The notes under the pieces are model-generated. The model was given only the letters and a program-made list of their open reading frames with translations, did not search any database and was not told where the DNA came from. A DNA stretch of 64,000 bases from Ruminococcus sp. Lineage in GTDB: Bacteria > Bacillota > Clostridia > Oscillospirales > Ruminococcaceae. Where the stretch lies: positions 241,325-305,324 of the forward strand of contig JAGAOV010000017.1 of the NCBI GenBank assembly GCA_017623515.1, read 5' to 3'. Shown here piece after piece: positions 7,882 through 15,285 of the stretch; the stretch's first letter is position 1; every line of letters starts with the position of its first letter. The position numbers and the translations under genes were made by a program.

Positions 7882-8813
7882 AAAGAAAGGATGATTTTTA
7901 TGACAAGAAATAACATTTTATCATTACTGACAGCAGGTGCAATGGGAATTACCTGTTTCAGCATGAACATATCCGCTGAATCTGCATATGCAGCGGGCGA
8001 CGTTGACATGGACGGCGTAGTAACCGGACATGATACAGCAATGGTTTCACGCTATCTTCAGGAGGAGGACTACATGCTCACCGAGGAACAGCTTGTTCTT
8101 GCTGATGTAGACGCAGACGGAGAAGTAACTCAGGCTGACGCTGATAAGCTCTATAACGATATGCAGGTGTATGATCTTGGCAATGCTACCACCGAGGATA
8201 AATTTCCGTTTTTGACTCTGACAGATGCTTTTTGTGCTATTAATTACTATGCATATACCGCTGCTGGTATAATTTGTGATGAGATGAATAATGTTGAAAT
8301 GAATCTGGTTGATGTAAATGTTGATGGAAAAATTGACATGACGGATGGAGTTATAATTGCGGAAGTATACACTATGACAGGTGCTGATTTTTACAACATA
8401 ATTCTTGAAAGCGGAATCTACTACTATTCGATAGATGTTGAAAGTCCAGCTTATGTTGGAAATATATATAAATACAATAAAGAAGTTATCTGGAACTGAT
8501 TATAAAACCGTTTATTGTTAAGCAGCAAAACAGAAAGGATGATTTTTATGACAAGAAAGAATATTTTATCATTACTGACAGCAGGTGCAATGGGAATTAC
8601 CTGTTTCAGCATGAACATATCCGCTGAATCTGCATACGCAGCGGGCGACGTTGACATGGACGGCGTAGTAACCGGACATGATACAGCAATGGTTTCACGC
8701 TATCTTCAGGAGGAGGACTACACGCTCACCGAGGAACAGCTTGTTCTTGCTGATGTAGACGCAGACGGAGAAGTAACTCAGGCTGACGCTGATAAGCTCT
8801 ATAACGAGATGCA
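7882..8813 (+). repeat. Tandem duplication, 648-base offset, high identity over ~284 bases
   Basis: Bases 7882-8165 and 8530-8813 align without gaps with about six to ten mismatches; beyond this the two genes align only at protein level. The unit covers ribosome site, signal peptide and first dockerin-like pair. Confidence 0.85.
7900..8499 (+). CDS. Secreted dockerin-like calcium-binding protein, copy 1
   Basis: 199 residues from the second of two in-frame ATGs; the first (7891) touches the AAAGG ribosome site and is too close. Residues 1-30 are a signal peptide ending near SAYA. Residues ~31-95 hold two EF-hand-like loops of dockerin type, GDVDMDGVVTGHD and ADVDADGEVTQAD. A second, more degenerate pair (around FLTLTDAF and VDVNVDGKIDMTD) fills the rest. 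No enzyme domain is attached, so it is a dockerin-only protein, perhaps a cohesin-binding adaptor or calcium-binding surface protein (inference). It is the first of a tandem pair; only 48 bases separate them. Confidence 0.8.
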   Translation: MTRNNILSLLTAGAMGITCFSMNISAESAYAAGDVDMDGVVTGHDTAMVSRYLQEEDYMLTEEQLVLADVDADGEVTQADADKLYNDMQVYDLGNATTEDKFPFLTLTDAFCAINYYAYTAAGIICDEMNNVEMNLVDVNVDGKIDMTDGVIIAEVYTMTGADFYNIILESGIYYYSIDVESPAYVGNIYKYNKEVIWN

Positions 8814-9165
8814 GGTGTGTGTTCTTGGTGATGTTACCAACGATGATCCGTATTCAGTTATTACCTTAAACGATCCTTCTTGTATTCTCAATTACTATTC
8901 ATATATGGGTGCAGGTGTATCTTACAATGAGATGAATGCTGTTGAGATGAATCTTGCTGATATGAACCTTGATGGAGTAGTTGATATTACAGATTCTGTT
9001 ATTATGATGGGTATGTATGCTGTTGTGGGTGTTGGCTTGAAAAATGAATTGCTGGAAAACGGAATTTACTATTATTCAATGAATTCTGAAAGTCCGGCTT
9101 ATGTAGGCGATATGTTTGAATACAGTATAGCTGATCAGTATAAGGATGGCTACAGCGGTAATTAA
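8548..9165 (+). CDS. Secreted dockerin-like calcium-binding protein, copy 2
   Basis: 205 residues, paralogue of the gene just upstream. From the ribosome site to about 8813 the DNA is nearly identical to 7882-8165 (only a handful of changes), then divergence is abrupt although the proteins stay homologous: NYYAYTAAG versus NYYSYMGAG, EMNLVDVNVDG versus EMNLADMNLDG, ESPAYVG in both. Signal peptide, first dockerin-like pair and degenerate second pair are as in copy 1. The pattern suggests recent gene conversion of the 5' half or selection for variation in the 3' half. A terminator follows. Confidence 0.8.
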   Translation: MTRKNILSLLTAGAMGITCFSMNISAESAYAAGDVDMDGVVTGHDTAMVSRYLQEEDYTLTEEQLVLADVDADGEVTQADADKLYNEMQVCVLGDVTNDDPYSVITLNDPSCILNYYSYMGAGVSYNEMNAVEMNLADMNLDGVVDITDSVIMMGMYAVVGVGLKNELLENGIYYYSMNSESPAYVGDMFEYSIADQYKDGYSGN

Positions 9166-9182
9166 AAATTAATATAGACCAC

Positions 9183-9217
9183 ACTGCCGCAGGTGAGAAT
9201 CTGCGGCAGTAATTTTT
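9183..9217 (+). terminator. Terminator after the dockerin pair
   Basis: Ten-base stem ACTGCCGCAG / CTGCGGCAGT with an 8-base loop, followed by AATTTTT. Confidence 0.88.
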
Positions 9218-9255
9218 GCTCTGAGATGCAGGATATATAAAATTTCCATAACCTC

Positions 9256-9284
9256 TTGCAATTTTGGCGATTATGAGTTATAAT
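9256..9284 (+). promoter_or_regulatory. Promoter of fba
   Basis: TTGCAA at 9256-9261 and TATAAT at 9279-9284, spacer 17. Confidence 0.82.
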
Positions 9285-9336
9285 ATAAATGTGAGTGCAT
9301 AAGGCACTGCTTATAACTTCTTTAGGAGGAAATGAA

Positions 9337-10200
9337 ATGTTAGTATCTGCAAAGGAAATGATGGAAAAGGCTCGTGACGGCAAGTATGCTGTTGGTCAGT
9401 TCAACATCAACAATCTGGAATGGACAAAGGCAATCCTGAACACAGCACAGAAGCTTCAGTCTCCTGTAATTCTGGGCGTATCTGCTGGTGCCGGCAAGTA
9501 TATGACCGGTTTCAAGACAGTAGCAGACATGGTAAAGGCAATGGACGAAACACTGGGTATCACAGTACCGGTTGCTCTGCACCTTGACCACGGCACATAT
9601 GATCAGTGCTATGACTGCATCAAGGCTGGCTTTACTTCTATTATGTTCGACGGTTCACATTTCCCGATCGAGGAAAATATCGCTAAGACACAGGAACTGG
9701 TAGCTGTTGCTCACAAGCTCGGTCTTTCTATCGAAGCTGAGGTAGGCTCTATCGGCGGCGAAGAAGACGGCGTAGTAGGTAAGGGCGAGTGTGCAGATCC
9801 TCAGGAATGCAAGACAATTGCTGATCTGGGCGTAGATATTCTGGCTGCTGGTATCGGCAATATCCACGGCGTATATCCGGATAATTGGGAAGGTCTGTCT
9901 TTCGAGACTCTGGCTGCTATCAAGGAAGCAGTAGGCGATATGCCTCTGGTTCTCCACGGCGGTACTGGTATTCCGGACGAGCAGATCCTCAAGGCTATCT
10001 CTCTCGGCGTTGCTAAGATCAACGTAAATACAGAGTGCCAGCTGGTATTTGCTGAAGCTACAAGAAAGTACATCGAAGAGGGCAAGGACCTTCAGAAGAA
10101 GGGCTTCGATCCCAGAAAGCTTCTCCTGCCGGGCTATGAAGCAATCATGGCTAAGGTTGAAGAGAAGATGAACCTCTTCGGCTCTGTTGGTAAGGCGTAA
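9337..10200 (+). CDS. fba: Class II fructose-bisphosphate aldolase
   Basis: 287 residues starting at the ATG behind AGGAGG (9324-9329). Cleaves fructose 1,6-bisphosphate in glycolysis using a divalent metal. Recognisable parts: GQFNINNLEW near the start, the zinc-ligand motif HLDHG around residue 80, EAEVGSIGGEEDG, GIGNIHGVYP and LHGGTGIP. Codon use is strongly biased, as in the other glycolytic genes of the window, which points to high expression. Monocistronic between its own promoter and terminator. Confidence 0.95.
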   Translation: MLVSAKEMMEKARDGKYAVGQFNINNLEWTKAILNTAQKLQSPVILGVSAGAGKYMTGFKTVADMVKAMDETLGITVPVALHLDHGTYDQCYDCIKAGFTSIMFDGSHFPIEENIAKTQELVAVAHKLGLSIEAEVGSIGGEEDGVVGKGECADPQECKTIADLGVDILAAGIGNIHGVYPDNWEGLSFETLAAIKEAVGDMPLVLHGGTGIPDEQILKAISLGVAKINVNTECQLVFAEATRKYIEEGKDLQKKGFDPRKLLLPGYEAIMAKVEEKMNLFGSVGKA

Positions 10201-10230
10201 GAATATTTCTTAGGTTAATCAAATAACTAT

Positions 10231-10265
10231 AAAACGCTGTCGGGATACCGGCAGCGTTTTTATAT
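10231..10265 (+). terminator. Terminator after fba, probably bidirectional
   Basis: AAAACGCTG / CAGCGTTTT outer stem with inner CGG/CCG, T-rich on both sides; it also closes the convergent SLOG-like gene. Confidence 0.85.
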
Positions 10266-10721
10266 TATATTGTGAATTTTTTTCTCTTGTTTTTCAGCAT
10301 ATTTTATTGTCTGATATGCACCGCCGCTTTTATGCTCAATGCAGCAAACAACTAAATCAGAACGATCAACCATCCAGCGGTTACGTATCTGAATAGCGGC
10401 TTTGAAATGGCTGTGTGCTGCTTTTTCACATATTTCTATGCAATCATAGTATGCTTCAAAACTTTCAGTATTTTTACGATATTCCGATTTCATATACGGT
10501 AAAACAAGTATAAGTTCACTGTTACCGTAATTATATTCCTTTGATATTCTGCGGATCGTTGATGAAACAAGCTGATCAAATAATCCATCACGTCCTACAA
10601 GGAATTCTACATAGGAATTATTGTTTAAGAGATCTCTGATGATTTCCTCAAGCTTTGCTTCTGCATTAAAAGGATTTTTCAGTTCTCTGTGACCGAAAAA
10701 GCTTACTGTGTAAATATCCAT
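10260..10721 (-). CDS. SLOG-superfamily-like protein, function unknown
   Basis: 153 residues from the ATG at 10721, which follows a GAGGTG site; the longer reading to 10778 would cross the promoter. The start VSFFGHRE, the LVGRDGLFDQLV segment and the C-terminal SGGAYQTIKYAE motif match the Rossmann-like SLOG fold that binds nucleotide-derived ligands. SLOG domains occur in conflict and signalling systems, but nothing here fixes a role. It is divergent from two small XRE regulators and shares a promoter region and a palindrome with them, suggesting common control. Convergent with fba across a shared terminator. Confidence 0.68.
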   Translation of the reverse strand: MDIYTVSFFGHRELKNPFNAEAKLEEIIRDLLNNNSYVEFLVGRDGLFDQLVSSTIRRISKEYNYGNSELILVLPYMKSEYRKNTESFEAYYDCIEICEKAAHSHFKAAIQIRNRWMVDRSDLVVCCIEHKSGGAYQTIKYAEKQEKKIHNII

Positions 10722-10737
10722 ATAGCACCTCACTGTA

Positions 10738-10757
10738 GTTACTATATATATAGTAAC
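10738..10757. promoter_or_regulatory. Perfect 20-base palindrome, probable operator
   Basis: GTTACTATATATATAGTAAC equals its own reverse complement. It lies between the divergent SLOG-like and XRE genes and covers the minus-strand -10 hexamer. A dimeric XRE protein from the neighbouring genes is the natural candidate ligand (inference). Confidence 0.7.
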
Positions 10758-10778
10758 ATTACAAATGTATATTGTCAA
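10750..10778 (-). promoter_or_regulatory. Promoter of the SLOG-like gene
   Basis: Minus-strand TTGACA (10778-10773) and TACTAT (10755-10750), spacer 17; the -10 is inside the palindrome. Confidence 0.7.
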
Positions 10779-10800
10779 GCTGTAACTTTAATAATAGAAT
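10772..10800 (+). promoter_or_regulatory. Promoter of the XRE gene pair
   Basis: TTGTCA at 10772-10777 and TAGAAT at 10795-10800, spacer 17. Its -35 shares five bases with the -35 of the divergent promoter. Confidence 0.65.
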
Positions 10801-10819
10801 TATAGTGTGAGGTGATAAT

Positions 10820-11071
10820 GTGAATAATTCCAAATCTATAATTACGATTAAAGAGTATGGCAGAATCAACATTTGTCTTAAAAAGCTTATCGAATCAAGA
10901 AATATATCCAGAAATTATTTAGCAAAAGCTGCAAATACACGATTTGAGGTAATAGACAAGTGGTACAATGACAACGTGGAAAAGCTTGATCTGGATGTAC
11001 TGGCTCGTATTTGCTATGTGCTGGATTGTTCACCGGATGAGATTATTAAATATAACAGGGAATCAAAATGA
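10820..11071 (+). CDS. Small XRE-family helix-turn-helix regulator 1
   Basis: 83 residues, GTG start behind GAGGTGA. A single Cro/C1-type helix-turn-helix fills the protein (RNYLAKAANTRFEVIDKWYN, then DVLARICYVLDCSPDEIIKY), similar to short YozG-like regulators. Its stop overlaps the next start in an ATGA, so both are translationally coupled. Likely binds the palindrome upstream (inference). Confidence 0.78.
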   Translation: MNNSKSIITIKEYGRINICLKKLIESRNISRNYLAKAANTRFEVIDKWYNDNVEKLDLDVLARICYVLDCSPDEIIKYNRESK

Positions 11072-11376
11072 TTGATGCAGATTTTATAGCGGACAGAATA
11101 GCGGCTCTTCGTACCGCTCAGAATATATCTGCAAGAGATATGAGCTTTAGTCTTGGACAGAGTCAGAGTTATATTAACAACATTGAAAATAAGAAGGCAC
11201 TGCCTTCGATGCAGATGTTTTTGTATATCTGCGAATTTCTTAAAGTAGAGCCTAAGGATTTTTTTGATGAAAGCATCTCTGAACCGGATATGGTATCCAA
11301 AGTAATAGACGCCATTAAGCCATTGAAAAGAGAGCAGCTGAATATACTGATTTCTCTCGCCAAGGAGATGAAATGA
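11068..11376 (+). CDS. Small XRE-family helix-turn-helix regulator 2
   Basis: 102 residues. The N-terminal ~65 residues are a Cro/C1-type domain (ISARDMSFSLGQSQSYINNI) and the C-terminal ~30 are a Lys/Leu-rich tail. It follows regulator 1 with a 4-base overlap. Two regulators of the same family in one operon opposite a SLOG-like gene form a compact module whose target beyond that gene is unknown. Confidence 0.78.
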   Translation: MIDADFIADRIAALRTAQNISARDMSFSLGQSQSYINNIENKKALPSMQMFLYICEFLKVEPKDFFDESISEPDMVSKVIDAIKPLKREQLNILISLAKEMK

Positions 11377-11412
11377 AATATAGTTGATATACTTGTAATA
11401 CCAATAATGTCC

Positions 11413-11450
11413 AAAAGGACGGCCGCACAAACGGTCGTCCTTTTCGATTT
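11413..11450 (+). terminator. Terminator after the XRE pair
   Basis: Thirteen-base stem AAAAGGACGGCCG / CGGTCGTCCTTTT with a 6-base loop. Confidence 0.88.
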
Positions 11451-11509
11451 TATATAACATACGTTGTCGATTTTTGTGTATTTTTACCGAAAGAATTTTG
11501 CAGAAATCC

Positions 11510-11538
11510 TTGACGGTTCGTTTGAAAAGTAGTATAAT
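11510..11538 (+). promoter_or_regulatory. Promoter of glgA
   Basis: TTGACG at 11510-11515 and TATAAT at 11533-11538, spacer 17. Confidence 0.82.
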
Positions 11539-11595
11539 ATAAGTGCAGGAGTGTGTTCTGCTATAACAATATAAGGAAAGGAGCATGTATGCGCA

Positions 11596-13092
11596 GTGAA
11601 GAAAAGCTGTGCGTACAAAGACTGTGCTATGAAAAATATCTTATTTGCAGCATCTGAATGTGTACCCTTTGTAAAAACAGGCGGACTTGCCGATGTAGTA
11701 GGTGCATTGCCTAAGAGTCTCTATAAGCCTGAGTATGATGTACGTGTCATCCTCCCGAATTATACCTGTATTCCATGGGAATACAGAGGTCAGTTCCGTC
11801 ATGTAACAAGCTTCTACATGGACTACGGTCAGCGTCATGATAAGATGTTCGTGGGTGTTATGGAATATGAGTATGATGGAATCAAGTTCTACTTCATTGA
11901 TAATGAATATTATTTCAAGTGCGATACTCCATATACAAGCTCAACTATGTGGGATATTGAAAGATATATATTCTTCTGTAAGGCTGTGCTGGCTGTTATG
12001 CCGGTAGTAGGCTTCCATCCGGATATTATTCACTGTCATGACTGGCAGGCTGGCATGATACCTGTTTTCCTCAGAAGTACATTTGCTTCACACAGCTTCT
12101 ACTGGGGAACAAAGACTATTATGACAATACATAACCTGAAATTTCAGGGTGTATGGGACATCCGCCACTTCCTGTATAATACAGATCTTCCGGGATATAT
12201 GTTCACACCGGATAAGCTGGAATTCAAAAAGGATGCAAATATGCTCAAAGGCGGTCTGGTTTATGCAGACTACATTACAACAGTAAGTGAAACCTACGCT
12301 GAAGAAATCAAAACACCTTTCTACGGCGAACAGCTTGATGGTCTGCTCTGCGCAAGAGAACGCTCTCTCCGTGGTATCGTAAACGGCATTGACTATGAGG
12401 TATGGAATCCTGAAACTGACAAGAAGCTTACTGTAAACTATAATTCAGGCAGTGCTATTGAAAAGAAGAAACTTGCAAAGAAAGCTCTTCAGGAGGAACT
12501 TGGTCTTGCCGTTGATGAGAATAAGTTCATGATTGCTATTATTTCACGTCTCACCGATCAGAAGGGCCTTGACCTTGTTGACTGGATTGCTGACCGTATT
12601 ACAGATGAATTTACGCAGTTCGTAATTATCGGTACAGGCGAGCAGAAGTATGAGGATATGTTCCGTTATTATCAGGGTAAGTATCCGGACAGAGTATCTG
12701 CTAATATCTGCTACAATGATACCCTTGCTCATAAGCTCTATGCTGCTTCTGATGCAATGCTCGTTCCATCACGCTTTGAACCATGCGGTCTTACACAGCT
12801 GATTTCACTGAGATATGGCACAGTTCCGATTGTTCGTGAAACAGGCGGTCTTAAGGATACAGTAGAACCGTACAATGAGTACGAAAAGACAGGTACAGGA
12901 TTCACATTCCAGCACTATAATGCTGAGGATCTGCTGTATACTATCAACTATGCAAAGAAGATATACTTTGAATGCAGAAATGACTGGGATGACATTGTAC
13001 GCCGTGGCATGGAGAAGGACTTCTCATGGGGCAGTTCTGCTCTCCAGTATCAGGGTATGTATGACTGGATTCTCCGTGGTATGCATGACTAA
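11596..13092 (+). CDS. glgA: Glycogen synthase (ADP-glucose, GT5)
   Basis: 498 residues from GTG 11596, or 487 from ATG 11629. It extends the alpha-1,4-glucan chain from ADP-glucose. The N-terminal motif KTGGLADV (ADP-glucose binding), HDWQAGMIPV, and the C-terminal GT-B half with RLTDQKGLDL, PSRFEPCGLTQ and ETGGLKDTV are all present. The start is not settled: AAAGGAG at 11577-11583 is 12 bases from GTG 11596 but fits better an out-of-frame ATG at 11589 opening a 22-codon reading frame, while ATG 11629 matches the usual MKxILFxASE start but has no ribosome site. Confidence 0.94.
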   Translation: MKKSCAYKDCAMKNILFAASECVPFVKTGGLADVVGALPKSLYKPEYDVRVILPNYTCIPWEYRGQFRHVTSFYMDYGQRHDKMFVGVMEYEYDGIKFYFIDNEYYFKCDTPYTSSTMWDIERYIFFCKAVLAVMPVVGFHPDIIHCHDWQAGMIPVFLRSTFASHSFYWGTKTIMTIHNLKFQGVWDIRHFLYNTDLPGYMFTPDKLEFKKDANMLKGGLVYADYITTVSETYAEEIKTPFYGEQLDGLLCARERSLRGIVNGIDYEVWNPETDKKLTVNYNSGSAIEKKKLAKKALQEELGLAVDENKFMIAIISRLTDQKGLDLVDWIADRITDEFTQFVIIGTGEQKYEDMFRYYQGKYPDRVSANICYNDTLAHKLYAASDAMLVPSRFEPCGLTQLISLRYGTVPIVRETGGLKDTVEPYNEYEKTGTGFTFQHYNAEDLLYTINYAKKIYFECRNDWDDIVRRGMEKDFSWGSSALQYQGMYDWILRGMHD

Positions 13093-13103
13093 ATATTAAA
13101 ATA

Positions 13104-13140
13104 AGAGACGCTTCCGGTTGGGAGCGTCTCTTTGTGTTTT
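13104..13140 (+). terminator. Terminator after glgA
   Basis: AGAGACGCT / AGCGTCTCT stem with a 10-base loop and a T-rich tail; placed between convergent glgA and serpin genes. Confidence 0.85.
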
Positions 13141-13144
13141 ATGC

Positions 13145-14611
13145 TTACTGCACAGGCTCATTAACGATACCCACAAAAAGCGGCAGACCTGTTTCGCTGA
13201 CAATTTCAAATATAAACGGTCTGTCAAGGATGAAATCCACCTGCTCATCAGGCATTCCTGCGCCGCAATATATCATTACAGTAAGAGCAGAAGCCTTGCA
13301 GCCCTCCTCATCTATGACAACACGGGCATCCTGTTCGGCTTTGCTGAGGAATATTTCCTCCAGTTCATTGGCAAGAGGTGAGAAATCTGAAGCGGATGGA
13401 TCGAATACATCCGTAATGCCCAGTGTTTTAAGTCCTTCGTTCAAGTCTATACTTGAATGAACATCGAATTTCGGGATGGACATATTCACCAGTGCGTACT
13501 TGCTGTTGCTATATGTGCTGCTGTTCATCATGAAGTCCATGACTTCGTCATTATTCAACAGCTCTTCCGGAGCTATGCCCTCATCAGGCAGAATGAAAAG
13601 CATCTTTCCGTTGTTTTCCAGCTCCAAGGAAACTGAAGCAAAATCCTCGTGCCAGCTATACTGCATATCCCTTTCAGCATTCATGAAATCGCACTGAATA
13701 TCTCCATCAGGTGAATGAAATATGCCGCTTTCTGTATTATCCTCATTAAACTTATTTACCCATTTACCGCTGTAATTTACAGCAGATGCAAGTGTCAGAA
13801 CCATTTCCGGATCCATTTCAATGCCTGATATATAATCTGAAAGGAGACCGTCGGTCTGTTCATTTATCCAGTCCTGCATCATTTTGCTGTATTCCGCAGA
13901 AGCAGGATCTCCGCTGAATGAGGAAGCATAATAATTTTCAGCAAGTGAATCCATAGTGCTTTGTATGTATGGTATCTTGTTGTTTGTCCAGAGTGAGTTT
14001 GCAAGAACGCATTTTGCCATACCGTCATCCATATAGTTAGCCTGCCATATGGAATTAGCGTCGGAACGGAGAGAGGTAATATCATCCGAGCCAAGCACAT
14101 CAAGAATCTGCTGTCTTGTATTTCCATCAGTAATTTCGGCGGACATGCTGAGAGCCATGAACAGGCTCAGAGGTGAATAAACCTTGTTGTCTGTGCCGGA
14201 ATCTGAAAGGAAAACTCTCGTGCTGTCTGAGAAGAACGGATAAAAGTCATAGGTGCATTTACTGGATAGATCCCTTTTTTCACGCATTGCACTATCCCAC
14301 ATACCATACACGTTTTCATATTTCTCCCAATCAGAGTAAGCTGTTTCATCCGGATAAGCTGGCATTTCAGGATAAGCCGCCTCTGCTATGAGAATATTGT
14401 CTCCCTTTACAGGAGAAACAATATCATCTGGTGCATTGTCTGACTTTCCGAGTATAAGTCCTGCACCTGCGCAAACGCCGATACATGCCGCCGCCGCTGC
14501 ACCATATTTTACCCATCTGATCTTCTTTGGCTTATTTTCTTTTGCGTCTGCTGCCTTGACAGCGTTTTCATCAATATCGCCCAGTATCTCGTAAAGCTGT
14601 TCCTTTTTCAT
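13145..14611 (-). CDS. Membrane-anchored serpin with anti-sigma-like N-terminus
   Basis: 488 residues. Residues 1-35 are charged (MKKEQLYEILGDIDENAV) and resemble the start of membrane proteins paired with ECF sigma factors; residues ~36-54 are one membrane helix; residues ~110-488 are a serpin domain with PLSLFMALSM, LANSLWTNN and the C-terminal FxxDRPFIFEIV block. The reactive-loop hinge is DEEGCKASAL, with Cys where Thr is usual, and the exposed loop is IYCGAGMP. It should be displayed outside the cell as a protease inhibitor. Its ATG overlaps the sigma gene stop, so the two are coupled. Anti-sigma action of the cytoplasmic tail is inference. Confidence 0.85.
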   Translation of the reverse strand: MKKEQLYEILGDIDENAVKAADAKENKPKKIRWVKYGAAAAACIGVCAGAGLILGKSDNAPDDIVSPVKGDNILIAEAAYPEMPAYPDETAYSDWEKYENVYGMWDSAMREKRDLSSKCTYDFYPFFSDSTRVFLSDSGTDNKVYSPLSLFMALSMSAEITDGNTRQQILDVLGSDDITSLRSDANSIWQANYMDDGMAKCVLANSLWTNNKIPYIQSTMDSLAENYYASSFSGDPASAEYSKMMQDWINEQTDGLLSDYISGIEMDPEMVLTLASAVNYSGKWVNKFNEDNTESGIFHSPDGDIQCDFMNAERDMQYSWHEDFASVSLELENNGKMLFILPDEGIAPEELLNNDEVMDFMMNSSTYSNSKYALVNMSIPKFDVHSSIDLNEGLKTLGITDVFDPSASDFSPLANELEEIFLSKAEQDARVVIDEEGCKASALTVMIYCGAGMPDEQVDFILDRPFIFEIVSETGLPLFVGIVNEPVQ

Positions 14612-15168
14612 AGTATAAAACCCCTTTCTGTAAGATGTTCATGAAGCTTTTTTCTTATGCGGTTTAGAGTGACTGAAACTGTATTTTCTGTAAGGCTGAA
14701 CCTTTCCGCAATGCTTGAAATACTTTCCGAATACCAGTAACGGAGTATGAAAATACTGCGCTTTTGCAGAGAAATTGACTGGAGAAAGGCGTTTATCTCG
14801 TTAACCAGTTCTCTTTTCATAATCTCATCTTCTACATATTCCTCTCCGGAAACTATCTCATCCAGCTCGTCAAGTATCATGGGAATCTCACCGCTGCCAC
14901 GTTTATCCGCATGGTTATATTTGTACTTGTTGAATGACAGGTTTCTTGTGATCCTGCCTAGGAATACGGATAACATATATGGCTTTTGAGGAGGGATAGA
15001 GTTCCATGTGTTTAAATATGTATCATTCACGCATTCCTCTGCGTCCCTGTTATCGTGCAGAATATTCATGGCAATAGTGCGGCAGTATTTTCCGTATTTT
15101 GAAGCTGTTTCGGAAATAGCGGATTCGTTTCTGTCGAAATACAGCTTGATAATATCATGATCTTCCAT
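14608..15168 (-). CDS. ECF-type RNA polymerase sigma factor
   Basis: 186 residues with sigma region 2 (YGKYCRTIAMNILHDNRDAEE, cited in part as ILHDNRDAEECVNDTYL) and region 4 (ILRYWYSESISSIAERFSLT, then VSVTLNRIRKKLHEHL). GAGGTG precedes the start. The gene is coupled by a 4-base overlap to a serpin with a membrane anchor and cytoplasmic head, the arrangement of a sigma/anti-sigma pair. An ECF-like promoter candidate lies upstream, which would make the unit autoregulated. Confidence 0.88.
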   Translation of the reverse strand: MEDHDIIKLYFDRNESAISETASKYGKYCRTIAMNILHDNRDAEECVNDTYLNTWNSIPPQKPYMLSVFLGRITRNLSFNKYKYNHADKRGSGEIPMILDELDEIVSGEEYVEDEIMKRELVNEINAFLQSISLQKRSIFILRYWYSESISSIAERFSLTENTVSVTLNRIRKKLHEHLTERGFIL

Positions 15169-15208
15169 GGGATGTACACCTCGCTTTTTATATCCCTTAA
15201 TATATAAA

Positions 15209-15234
15209 GACAGCTTCTGGAATGAAATCTTACA
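15209..15234 (-). promoter_or_regulatory. Candidate ECF sigma promoter (autoregulatory)
   Basis: On the minus strand TGTAAG (15234-15229) is followed after 16 bases by TGTC (15212-15209), about 40 bases before the sigma start. Spacing and form resemble ECF promoters of the TGwAAC-16-CGTC kind. No sigma-A promoter was seen there. Confidence 0.4.
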
Positions 15235-15285
15235 TTTTCCGGAAAAAATTTGAAAAAATCTATAAAACTCAAAAATGGATAATTA

